DNA from: Bacteroidales bacterium
Lineage (GTDB): Bacteria; Bacteroidota; Bacteroidia; Bacteroidales; JAADGE01
Direction: 5' to 3'
Length of the DNA stretch: 24,469 nucleotides
Assembly: GCA_026987795.1 (NCBI GenBank)
Contig: JALSMF010000050.1
Location: 1 to 24,469, forward strand
Shown: positions 1 to 7,560 of the stretch, one piece after another
Layout of the letters: the number at the start of each line of letters is the position of its first letter
Numbering within the stretch: the stretch's first letter is position 1
Notes under the pieces: generated by a model
Told to the model about the DNA's origin: nothing
Database searches by the model: none
The model's input: only the letters and a program-made list of their open reading frames with translations
Position numbers and translations under genes: made by a program

Positions 1-1086
1 CGGATCAAATCCGAATGATTCGAAAGTTTTTCCCGCATCACCGGAAATGTGTATCGGGTGTCTGCTGTTATAAAAGATAATCGGCAGAGATGCACCCATT
101 CCTGCAATAACTCCGACAAAACCCAAAAAGATTGTTTCATAAAAAAGTATGACGGAAAGTTTTGCTTTTTTCATTCCTATTGCGACCATTACACCGAATT
201 CTTTTTTTCGTTCGGCAGTCATCATTACAATGGTGCCGAATATACCGAAACCGACAATCATATACAAAATTCCGAGCATAAATTGTCCGCTGATATTATC
301 GCTTTCAATCGCTTGTTTTAATTCCGGAGTAATCTTTTCCCAAGACATAACTTCAAATTTTGTTGAGTTAACTTTGTTCTTGATTTCTGTTTCTGCGATT
401 TTGAGATTATCGGAATTTTTCAGTAATATCGAAAGAGAACTCAACATATTCGGTGCGGAATATAATGCTTGTGCTTCCGGTAAGGGCATGTATATCATTT
501 TATTGTTGAGTTCGGGGGAGTTTAAGTGAATGATGCCGCGAACAGGGTATTTTCCTGCTGCCGTTGCGGCATGATAACCTTGTCCTATCAGAATAATTGT
601 ATCATTAACCGAAAGTTTTAAAAAAGAAGCCAGTTTTTCCGAAACTAAAATTCCCGCATCATTTTCAGAGAGATATTTTCCGGCAACAACTTTATTTGCA
701 AGTTTTGTCATTTGTGTTTCTTTTTCCGGTTTTATACCGATAACAATACTTCCTTTTGTTTGTTCTTTGTATGAAGCCAGTGCAAAGCTTTCGAGTCGGG
801 GAACAACTTCTGCGACTTCCGGAATTTCAGCGATTGTTTTTTCAATTTCCGGGTTTTCGGGAAAGGTATTATTGATTATTTTATCGTCCCAATAGCCGGT
901 TTTGTGAATTTGAATATGTCCGGTATAGGAAGAAACCACGTTTTTAATCATTTCGGCATAGGTGCCGAGCTGCATTGAGCGCATTATCATTGCAAAAAAC
1001 AAGGCAAAAAATATTGAAGCTGCGGTAATCAACGTTCGACGTTTGTTACGCCAAATATTTCTTTTTGCTAATTTAAAAGATGACAT
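1..1086 (-). CDS. ABC transporter permease, FtsX/LolE-like, partial (3' end beyond window)
   Basis: The minus strand is open from an ATG at 1084-1086 for exactly 362 codons to position 1, with no stop, so the C-terminus is missing. The protein begins with a basic stretch (residues 1-17, MSSFKLAKRNIWRNKRR), then a membrane segment at about residues 19-37. A roughly 220-residue extracytoplasmic MacB-like domain follows. Near residues 265-285 the chain returns to the membrane with the FtsX-core pattern GFGIFGTIVMMTAERKKEFG, typical of MacB/LolC/LolE permeases. This family uses ABC ATPase energy to extract lipoproteins or move substrates across the envelope. The gene follows the LolA-like gene by 15 bp in the same direction, which suggests one operon and favours an outer-membrane lipoprotein or envelope function. 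The ATPase is not in the window; it may lie further left. Family assignment is firm, substrate is not. Confidence 0.9.
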   Translation of the reverse strand, partial: MSSFKLAKRNIWRNKRRTLITAASIFFALFFAMIMRSMQLGTYAEMIKNVVSSYTGHIQIHKTGYWDDKIINNTFPENPEIEKTIAEIPEVAEVVPRLESFALASYKEQTKGSIVIGIKPEKETQMTKLANKVVAGKYLSENDAGILVSEKLASFLKLSVNDTIILIGQGYHAATAAGKYPVRGIIHLNSPELNNKMIYMPLPEAQALYSAPNMLSSLSILLKNSDNLKIAETEIKNKVNSTKFEVMSWEKITPELKQAIESDNISGQFMLGILYMIVGFGIFGTIVMMTAERKKEFGVMVAIGMKKAKLSVILFYETIFLGFVGVIAGMGASLPIIFYNSRHPIHISGDAGKTFESFGFDP

Positions 1087-1101
1087 AGTATGCTCTTAAA
1101 G

Positions 1102-1851
1102 TTATTTTAGGCGTTTCATATTTTGCTGTGTAAAGAAATTATCGCTTATCGGAATATCAAAAACCATTGAATTTATATCAACAATTGTTTTATGGTTTGG
1201 TTCGTCTGCCGGAATTATCTCAATATGTGTCGGAATTCTTTTTGAACCCATAAGTTTAACTTTTGAGGCAATATCTGTTTTTATTAAATATCCGTCTTCG
1301 TCATAATATTCCGATTTCATTTGGTTGTATTCTTTTTTGCTTATCCATTTTATCAATTTTCCCCAAATAACAACGGCATTTTCTTTCGGTGTCAGTTCAA
1401 TTTTCCAACACTCGATGCCGTCAATTTTTTCCGAACCGATTATTTTATGTGTGTAATCATTTACAATCGAGGATTCTTTAAGAATATCATCGTTTGTATA
1501 ATCGGACCCCATCCATCCTTGCGACATTAAAGACGGCGGCATTTTTATCAGGCGTGAAATTTTGGGATTCCAAGTCCACATTTCGTTTTTTCGTTTCAGA
1601 AAAGTCTGTCCTTTTTCTTTTGCGGGATAAGTGATAAGAGCCAAGGAATAATCGGTTCCTTTTCCCCATGTTTTAAATTTTAATGTTCGTTTCCATGTCG
1701 GACGAACAATGGTCATGGTCATTTCGCCGTATGTTGATTTACCTCTGAATTTTTCATCGGCTTTCTTAATTATTTCAAATGCATTTTGCGAAAGCAAAAC
1801 TGTATTGAAAAATAATAAAAAGACTGTTGCGGAAATAAATATTTTTCTCAT
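1102..1851 (-). CDS. Outer membrane lipoprotein-sorting protein, LolA-like
   Basis: The 249-aa product has a signal peptide (about residues 1-21, ending at LLSQ), so it is exported. The body matches the LolA-like family annotated as outer membrane lipoprotein-sorting protein: an early motif around STYGEMTMTI, the central MWTWNPKISRLIKMPPSLM and the conserved GSDYTNDDI segment near residues 115-122, then a C-terminal half of beta-strands. Such proteins are predicted to form a half-open beta-barrel that binds acyl chains. The gene lies just upstream of an FtsX/LolE-like permease, and this pairing is common in Bacteroidota and other Gram-negatives. It is not canonical LolA, so the cargo could be a lipoprotein, a lipid or a hydrophobic metabolite. 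A perfect -7 box (TATATTTG on the minus strand, 1891-1898) lies 40 nt upstream of the ATG. Confidence 0.88.
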   Translation of the reverse strand: MRKIFISATVFLLFFNTVLLSQNAFEIIKKADEKFRGKSTYGEMTMTIVRPTWKRTLKFKTWGKGTDYSLALITYPAKEKGQTFLKRKNEMWTWNPKISRLIKMPPSLMSQGWMGSDYTNDDILKESSIVNDYTHKIIGSEKIDGIECWKIELTPKENAVVIWGKLIKWISKKEYNQMKSEYYDEDGYLIKTDIASKVKLMGSKRIPTHIEIIPADEPNHKTIVDINSMVFDIPISDNFFTQQNMKRLK

Positions 1852-1890
1852 TTTACATTAATTTTTTTATAACAAATAATGAAAATATTC

Positions 1891-1898
1891 CAAATATA
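1891..1898 (-). promoter_or_regulatory. Candidate -7 box for the LolA-like/permease operon
   Basis: The minus strand reads TATATTTG, a full match to the Bacteroidota -7 consensus TAnnTTTG, 40 nt upstream of the LolA-like ATG. I see no TTG -33 element at 17-23 nt upstream, so this rests on the -7 box alone. The opposite strand of the same region would have to serve the divergent FHA gene, where only a 7/8 match (TATATTCG, 1942-1949) is seen. Confidence 0.45.
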
Positions 1899-1968
1899 GG
1901 ACAAAAAGCTTTAATAACATATAAGACACAGAATAAAGTTTTATATTCGCATTGATAAAAAAATAAAA

Positions 1969-3285
1969 ATGAAGATAGGAATTACCGGGTTTTTTATTCT
2001 GTTTACTTTCAATTTTTCGGGGCTGCTTGCACAAAATAATGTGAAAGTTATAAAAATTGACGATTCTCATTATCCGAAAGTTAATATTTTTGTTAAAAGC
2101 AAAGAGCATCTTAATATATCTAATTCTAATGTTTTTGAAAACGGCAAAAAACAAGCTTTCAAAATAACTCCGGTTCTTCTTAAGGAAATAAAACGAGATA
2201 TAAAAATATTATTTATAATTGACATTAATGCGTCAAAAAGAATAATAAATATAATGTTGAAAGAGGCAGAACGACTTAAGAAAACAGATGAGCTTAATAT
2301 CGGAATTGTAAACACTAACAAAAAAGGTAAACGTTTTATTTTTTTTATAAGCCCTGAATTTAGTAAAAACAAAACTTTTTTTACCGGGTTTCTGAAAAAT
2401 TATTTTCCCTTACTCAAAAAAAACAAAACAAAAGAAAACTGTGAAGAAAGTAAAAAAATAAAAGATTACCTGTTCTTGAAAAAATCAGAATTTGATAATA
2501 TAGGAATTTTCATTATTTCTGAAAATAAAGACTTTTCTTTTGATTTTTGTTCCGGGGCGTTAAACAACGACCGCTTTCCTGTTTATTTTTTACAGACGGC
2601 AGATATAAAGACAAATGCAGAACAGAAAATAATAAAAATATGTCGAAAAACCGGCGGAATGTATTCTCAAATAAAAAAAGAAAAAGATGCTTTAAAAGAG
2701 TTAAGGAGATACACAGAAGACCTCTCTTATTTTTCAAAAACAATGAAGCCCGATTTTTATAAAATCTCACTTATCTTGTCTGCAAAAACAAAACGGTCCG
2801 AAATATCCCTGAATCTTAATAAAAATATCGTTGATGTTATTATCGAAAAGCCAAGTAAACTTCTTTTGACACAAAAGGAGCTTTTTTTAACAATTTTTTC
2901 CTCTGTTATGTTTTTATTGTTAATACTTGTTCTTATAATTTATAAAAAGAAGATAAAACAAACTAAACGATTAAAAGAAACGCAGTATGTGCCTGCTGCA
3001 AAGCCGATTGAAATAAATATAAAGGGAAAGGGCTTTAATAAGACATATTTTTTTGAAAAACACATTATAAAAATAGGAAGAGCAGATGATAATGATGTCG
3101 TTATTCCGGATATGACCGTATCGGCAAATCATGCTGTCATAAATAAAGAAGGCAGTGATTTTTATATCATAGATTTGGGAAGCACAAACGGTATTGTTGC
3201 AGACAAAAAGAAAGTTAAAAAATACAAACTTAAAGCAAAAGATATGATAAAACTCGGCGGAGTTGTTATGTTTATAAGAGTCTAA
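1969..3285 (+). CDS. Membrane-anchored vWA-like / FHA domain protein
   Basis: The 438-aa product has four parts. A signal peptide spans about residues 1-21. The extracytoplasmic part (22-300) contains a short beta segment (NVFENGKKQAF) like the strand preceding vWA domains in VWFA-related proteins, then a vWA-like fold from about 77 to 235 with a degenerate MIDAS (D85-x-N-x-S89 in IIDINAS) and a typical C-terminal KICRKTGGMY strand-helix. One transmembrane segment lies at 306-325. A cytoplasmic FHA domain spans about 350-437 with the phosphothreonine-binding signature G370-R371, S385, H388 and N407 (LGSTNG). FHA domains bind phosphothreonine, so this protein could be read out or recruited by the kinase encoded at 7557-9287. 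Start: the ATG directly precedes the signal peptide. Its stop abuts the stop of the opposing flippase gene. Domain architecture is read from sequence; the link to the kinase is inferred. Confidence 0.85.
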   Translation: MKIGITGFFILFTFNFSGLLAQNNVKVIKIDDSHYPKVNIFVKSKEHLNISNSNVFENGKKQAFKITPVLLKEIKRDIKILFIIDINASKRIINIMLKEAERLKKTDELNIGIVNTNKKGKRFIFFISPEFSKNKTFFTGFLKNYFPLLKKNKTKENCEESKKIKDYLFLKKSEFDNIGIFIISENKDFSFDFCSGALNNDRFPVYFLQTADIKTNAEQKIIKICRKTGGMYSQIKKEKDALKELRRYTEDLSYFSKTMKPDFYKISLILSAKTKRSEISLNLNKNIVDVIIEKPSKLLLTQKELFLTIFSSVMFLLLILVLIIYKKKIKQTKRLKETQYVPAAKPIEINIKGKGFNKTYFFEKHIIKIGRADDNDVVIPDMTVSANHAVINKEGSDFYIIDLGSTNGIVADKKKVKKYKLKAKDMIKLGGVVMFIRV

Positions 3286-4560
3286 TCACTCTTTATTTTT
3301 TGATAACAATAAGTTTTTTAAGGCAGATATTCCGTTTATAAAGTCTTTTTTTCTTATTATAAATGCCGACCACCCGATTCCGGTAAGTTTTGTAAAGAAA
3401 TAAATTTGAAGTAAGGCAGACGTCAGATAGGAAAAAGATGCAGAAATACCGGCTCCGAAAATTCCGAACTCCGGAATTAAAAGTAATCCGCAGAAAACCG
3501 TTATTGCGAATCCCGCAGAAGCTGACATCATATTAAACTTTTGGTTTCCCGTGCCGGAAAAAAAGTGCATTATTATTAAATTTAGCGATAATGCCGCAAT
3601 CCCGAAACTCAAACTTTTTATCACCGTATTAATTTCCGTAAAATCGTGCCCGAAAACAAATGAATAAAAAGAAGACGGGAGCATTGAAAAAACAAGCATT
3701 ATTCCGGAAGATATCAAAAGAACGATTTTTGCCAGAGTAACCGTGAGAGAAACAGACTGCCTGAAATTGTTTGTATTTGAAATTTTTGAATATTGAACGA
3801 AAGAAATACTGCGGCTGATAATCAGCGTGCTTTCGCTTATTTGAACTCCCGCCGAAAAAATACCGAGAGCCTTTATCCCCAAGAAGTATTCAATAAAATA
3901 GTATCCCAACCGGTAATTCAATTTCTGAACTATTGCGGCAACAGTGTTATAGCCGCTTAATTTAAAGACCTTTATCAGCAAAAGCCTGAAGCCGTTTATT
4001 TTTTTGTCTTTTAAAAACTTCATAATACCGAACAGAGTAAGAAAAAAACCGACAGAATATGAAATATAAAGAGAAAAAACATAAGACATTACCGTTTTCT
4101 CTTTTAAAATAAAATATAAAACAGGCAATGAAACTATCATTGAAATTGTCTTGAGCAGGGAAATATAATTTACCGTTATTATTTTTTCTTTTCCCGCAAG
4201 AATTTTTTCATTAATATTTGCTCCCGACAAAATTAAAGACAGAGCCGAAACATGATAAATAAAATTTTTATCAACGACAGGCACAAGCGTTATGAAAATA
4301 AAAAAAACAAAAAACATTATAAATGTCCAAGCATATGAAATTATAAAAAGCTGAAAAACATTTTCTCTCGGAACAAAATAAACCAAAGCTCCGGAAACAA
4401 ACCCCGTCAGAAGTATAAAAATTGATACGGCAAGGATAATTAAACTTATATTTCCGAGACCTTCGGCTCCTATTACATTTGAATTTAAGATAACAATTCC
4501 TAATGTCATACCGGCATTAAAGACTCTTACAAAAACAGTATTTAAAATATTTTTTATCAA
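3286..4560 (-). CDS. Polysaccharide biosynthesis flippase (MOP/Wzx-like membrane protein)
   Basis: The 424-aa protein is almost entirely hydrophobic, with about a dozen membrane segments and an N-terminus (KNILNTVFVRVFNAGMTLGI, then GAEGLGNISLI) typical of the MOP-superfamily oligosaccharide flippases of Bacteroidota. These export lipid-linked sugar units to the outer face of the inner membrane. The start is a TTG at 4558-4560; the first internal ATG lies at residue 18 inside the first membrane helix, and no ATG is available upstream in frame. The gene is the last of a three-gene minus-strand set, 20 bp after the GNAT-like gene. No glycosyltransferase is present in the window, so the exported polymer cannot be named. 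The gene ends at 3286, immediately next to the FHA stop codon, with no terminator hairpin between. Confidence 0.88.
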   Translation of the reverse strand: MIKNILNTVFVRVFNAGMTLGIVILNSNVIGAEGLGNISLIILAVSIFILLTGFVSGALVYFVPRENVFQLFIISYAWTFIMFFVFFIFITLVPVVDKNFIYHVSALSLILSGANINEKILAGKEKIITVNYISLLKTISMIVSLPVLYFILKEKTVMSYVFSLYISYSVGFFLTLFGIMKFLKDKKINGFRLLLIKVFKLSGYNTVAAIVQKLNYRLGYYFIEYFLGIKALGIFSAGVQISESTLIISRSISFVQYSKISNTNNFRQSVSLTVTLAKIVLLISSGIMLVFSMLPSSFYSFVFGHDFTEINTVIKSLSFGIAALSLNLIIMHFFSGTGNQKFNMMSASAGFAITVFCGLLLIPEFGIFGAGISASFSYLTSALLQIYFFTKLTGIGWSAFIIRKKDFINGISALKNLLLSKNKE

Positions 4561-4580
4561 AACGGGTTTATGCTGTAATG

Positions 4581-5495
4581 TTATTTTTTAAATATTTTAA
4601 AAAACATCGGTAAATTATTTTGCCTGTAAATGTAATAAATTTCCGAAGCAGCTCCCCATCCTTCAAAAAAACGGGCAACTCCGGGAACGGAAGAGCCTTC
4701 AAAATCCAAAATTAACTCATTACCGGCGTATTCTTCAATAAATGTATTAAAAATCTGAAATGAAGCAAACTTCTTCTTTCCTTCGGGTGAAGATGCTATT
4801 AACGGTAAGTAAATTCTGTTTCCGCAAAAAACAAAAACGGTAACGGAAATCAGCCTTTTATTTATGTTTCTCACCCCGTAAATTTTAACATTATGTTGTT
4901 CTTTTGCAAATAAAATTAAACGTCTTAATATCTTTAAATCCTTGTCGGAAAGAGCGTTTATGTTATTATCTTTTTTCAGAAAAACAGCTTCGTCAACAGA
5001 AATGTTTTTGTCCGTAATATTTTCAAATTTTTCGGATTTTTTGATATTTCGCTTTGTGTTTTGAGAAAAAGCCTTGTATAAATCTTCAAGTTTACTGTTT
5101 AAACACAGCAAATGATTTGGCTTTTTTGTGATATTTTCACCGGATATTTTATTTTGAGAATTTAAATGAACTATCTGATATTTATATCTTTCAGGTATTA
5201 ATTTTAAAAAGTTTAAAATAATATTATTCGTAATTTTTAGGGAAGAAAAAACACCTGTTTGTTGAGTAAATTTCGGTTGTGCAATATATTTAATTCCGAA
5301 TTTTTGCTTTTCGGGCAAAGGCATTACAAAATCATAGTTATCGGTAACTAAAGCCGACCAACCGGGAGAAACAATATCCAGCCAGCCGGAAAGGGCATAA
5401 ATTCTGCTGTTTGCAGCGTTGCGTATCCTTCTGTCCCACAAAGGTTTGTTAATGTCTGCGTGTTTAATATATCTTATCTGCAAAGTATTATTCAT
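4581..5495 (-). CDS. FemAB/GNAT-like N-acyltransferase family protein
   Basis: The 304-aa protein looks like the double-GNAT/FemAB-type proteins widespread in Bacteroidota. Recognisable stretches are YIAQPKFTQQTGVFS (about residues 70-84), a central region before LSDKDLKILRRLILFAKEQ, the RLISVTVFVFCGNRIYLPLIASSPEGKKKFA acyl-CoA-side block, and the C-terminal ILDFEGSSVPGVARFFEGWGA motif. No signal peptide or membrane helix is seen, so it should be cytoplasmic. Members modify amino-sugars, peptidoglycan precursors or surface-polymer components; the acceptor here is unknown. Its first 8 bp overlap the end of the sulfotransferase gene, so the two are translationally coupled, and the flippase follows. 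That context favours tailoring of a surface glycan or lipid. Confidence is good for the superfamily and low for the substrate. Confidence 0.75.
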   Translation of the reverse strand: MNNTLQIRYIKHADINKPLWDRRIRNAANSRIYALSGWLDIVSPGWSALVTDNYDFVMPLPEKQKFGIKYIAQPKFTQQTGVFSSLKITNNIILNFLKLIPERYKYQIVHLNSQNKISGENITKKPNHLLCLNSKLEDLYKAFSQNTKRNIKKSEKFENITDKNISVDEAVFLKKDNNINALSDKDLKILRRLILFAKEQHNVKIYGVRNINKRLISVTVFVFCGNRIYLPLIASSPEGKKKFASFQIFNTFIEEYAGNELILDFEGSSVPGVARFFEGWGAASEIYYIYRQNNLPMFFKIFKK

Positions 5496-6339
5496 TATGG
5501 GTTTTCAGTAAATTCTTTTTCCTTCTATTTCCGAAAATATAAAAATCTTCTTTTTTTGTTCCCGAAATATTGAAGTAAACCAACTTCTTGTTTAGCTTTC
5601 CTAAAACGGAAAAAAAAGAAGACAATCGAGACAATCTGCCCGAAGTCATCCACCGAATATCATAAAAAAAACCTTGCCGCTTGCTTTTATCAACCCTGCT
5701 TATATTCCCGTTTAAAATATGACTTTTTGTATTGTCGGGATACAACATTTTCTCCGAAAACTTAACACCGATAAAATCAGATATTCTTTTTAAAATAAAT
5801 TCCGGATATACGGAAAGTTCTTCATAGCCCGCAGTCATTATTTTCAAATTGTATTTTTTCAGAACATATAGTAACTTTCGGTTTTCAAGATACCATCTTA
5901 AACCAAGAAAAAGCATCGGTTTTCGGGTTCGTGCGAAGCGAGAATAAATCCAGCTTCTGTAGTCTCTTGTTAAATATATTACTCTCAGGTCATATTCTTT
6001 ATTCAAAAATCGGAGGTATGAATACGAATTTTTCGAACTGTCAAGTAAAATCATATTTTCCCCGTACTTTTCCGTAAAGGTCTCAATAAGTTTTTTATAT
6101 TTATCTTCTGTTTTAAGTTCTGAAGCTGAAATTTTTTGCAGGTCTTTCCAAAAATCACAGCCAACACCTTTTTTTCCGCAAGAACAAGTTGACTTTTCGA
6201 AAAGTTCGGATGTTCTTTTTTTATTAAAAACAGCATAAACCTCTCCTAAGCCTGCAATTTCCGGATGACAACCCAATGCCATATCCAAAATTGTAGAACC
6301 GGAGTGACCTAAACCGGCTATATAAATAATTTTTTTCAA
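5488..6339 (-). CDS. Sulfotransferase family protein (PAPS-dependent)
   Basis: The protein opens with the PAPS 5'-phosphosulfate-binding loop GLGHSGSTILD directly after an N-terminal strand (KKIIYIA), followed by the GLGEVYAVF segment. The 3'-phosphate-binding motif appears as IYLTRDYRSWIYSRF mid-protein. It should transfer sulfate from PAPS to a hydroxyl or amine of a carbohydrate or lipid. I place the start at the TTG 6337-6339, giving 283 aa beginning MKKIIYIAG. A longer reading from TTG 6361-6363 would add 8 residues, but that codon lies inside a perfect -7 box (TATTTTTG, minus strand, 6361-6368). An out-of-frame ATG sits just upstream and would be joined in frame as MFFLKK by one extra T in a run of seven, so an indel or a sequencing error is possible. 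It is the first gene of the sulfotransferase-GNAT-flippase set. Confidence 0.83.
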   Translation of the reverse strand: MKKIIYIAGLGHSGSTILDMALGCHPEIAGLGEVYAVFNKKRTSELFEKSTCSCGKKGVGCDFWKDLQKISASELKTEDKYKKLIETFTEKYGENMILLDSSKNSYSYLRFLNKEYDLRVIYLTRDYRSWIYSRFARTRKPMLFLGLRWYLENRKLLYVLKKYNLKIMTAGYEELSVYPEFILKRISDFIGVKFSEKMLYPDNTKSHILNGNISRVDKSKRQGFFYDIRWMTSGRLSRLSSFFSVLGKLNKKLVYFNISGTKKEDFYIFGNRRKKNLLKTHNE

Positions 6340-6360
6340 AAAAACATTTTGTGTTAAGTG

Positions 6361-6368
6361 CAAAAATA
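6361..6368 (-). promoter_or_regulatory. Candidate -7 box for the sulfotransferase operon
   Basis: The minus strand reads TATTTTTG, a full match to TAnnTTTG, 22 nt upstream of the preferred start at 6339. That spacing would give a leader of roughly 15 nt. No clear TTG -33 element is seen at the expected distance. The box includes the alternative upstream TTG, which argues against that codon as the start. The divergent PP2C gene has only a 7/8 match (TAATTTTA, 6419-6426). Confidence 0.4.
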
Positions 6369-6444
6369 AGAATTTGTTTTGATTTAAAGATTTTACTGCT
6401 TATTAAGAGAAAAAACATTAATTTTACCTCAAGTTTAATATACA

Positions 6445-7560
6445 GTGAGCCAAACACAGCAACTTAAAATATATCAGGAGTTTTCAAAAACAGACAAAGG
6501 TCTTGTAAGAAACGAAAATCAGGATGCTTTTGCTTATTTTGAAAGTATTAACGGTGCTGTTTTTGCTGTTTGCGACGGAATGGGCGGAATTCCTGACGGA
6601 AAAAAAGCAGCATCTTTAACGCTGGAAAAGATAGAGTCATTTATTTCCGAAACGTGGTATGACAATGAGCGGTTACTGATATATGATGCCGTAAATTTTG
6701 CAAATACGGAACTTCGGGCAAAACTCGGACAGCCGGAAAAAAACATATATCCCGGAACAACCGTTGCCCTGGTTTTAATCAGAGATAATAAAGTTTTTTA
6801 TGCACACGCAGGAGACAGCAGAATTTATTACAAAACAGGAAAAAAATTATTTCAGCTTACAGAAGACCACTCCTTAATCGGCAAACTTCTCAAAGAAAAA
6901 AAAATCACCGAAACAGACGCTCGAAACCATATACAAAAAAACATTATTTACAATGCTGTCGGAATAAGCGAAACTGTATCTGTTGACATTTGTGAAAAAC
7001 CGTTGATTCCGGCAGATAACGATTATATTTTAATTTGTTCCGACGGGCTTACAAATGAACTTGAAGATAAAGATATTCTGAAAATAATACAAAAAGAAAC
7101 AGACATCAAAAAAGCGGGAAAGCAATTAATAAAGAGAGCTTTAAATAACGGCGGTAATGATAATGTAACTGTAAGTTTAATTCGCTTTTATAATACCGGA
7201 AAAAAACCTAAACGGTCTTTTGCTTTCAAAAAAACCGACAAAAAGAAGAAACTTAAAAATATTGCTTTGCTGGGAATAATCTTTTTGCTTATTAATGCGT
7301 TTTTTATGTATAATTATTTTTTCATAAAAGACAAACCGTCAAAAAATACCGATAACATCATAAGTAATTCATCCGATTTAATTTTTAAAAAACACACAGA
7401 TAATACGTACATATATTCTGTCGGAAGAAATATTTTTTCTTATCCCGGAGTTTATGAATATAATATTATTAACATTCTAAGGACTAACAAAAAGCAGGAA
7501 TTTTATTTTTATCCCGGCGAACGATTTATAATTCCGCAAAATGTAAACGGCAAAAAATGA
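6445..7560 (+). CDS. PP2C-type Ser/Thr protein phosphatase with TM and LysM-like tail
   Basis: The 371-aa product carries a complete bacterial PP2C domain at about residues 8-248: TDKGLVRNENQDAF (15-28), FAVCDGMGG with metal ligands D44/G45, PGTT (103-106), HAGDSRIYY (121-129), LTEDHSLI (138-145), ICSDG with D200, and GGNDNVTV with D239. A basic linker precedes one transmembrane helix at about 272-294. The outer tail (about 320-364) ends FYPGERFIIP, the pattern that closes LysM domains, preceded by a plausible but degenerate LysM body. The start is a GTG at 6445; a stop lies in frame just upstream and no ATG precedes the domain. The 3' end overlaps the kinase ATG by 4 bp (ATGA), so the two are translationally coupled. 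It should dephosphorylate the kinase and its targets. Confidence 0.93.
   Translation: MSQTQQLKIYQEFSKTDKGLVRNENQDAFAYFESINGAVFAVCDGMGGIPDGKKAASLTLEKIESFISETWYDNERLLIYDAVNFANTELRAKLGQPEKNIYPGTTVALVLIRDNKVFYAHAGDSRIYYKTGKKLFQLTEDHSLIGKLLKEKKITETDARNHIQKNIIYNAVGISETVSVDICEKPLIPADNDYILICSDGLTNELEDKDILKIIQKETDIKKAGKQLIKRALNNGGNDNVTVSLIRFYNTGKKPKRSFAFKKTDKKKKLKNIALLGIIFLLINAFFMYNYFFIKDKPSKNTDNIISNSSDLIFKKHTDNTYIYSVGRNIFSYPGVYEYNIINILRTNKKQEFYFYPGERFIIPQNVNGKK

Noticed and set aside
149..529. Plus-strand open frames near the left edge
   Set aside because: They lie opposite the ABC permease frame, which is open for 362 codons with clear family motifs.
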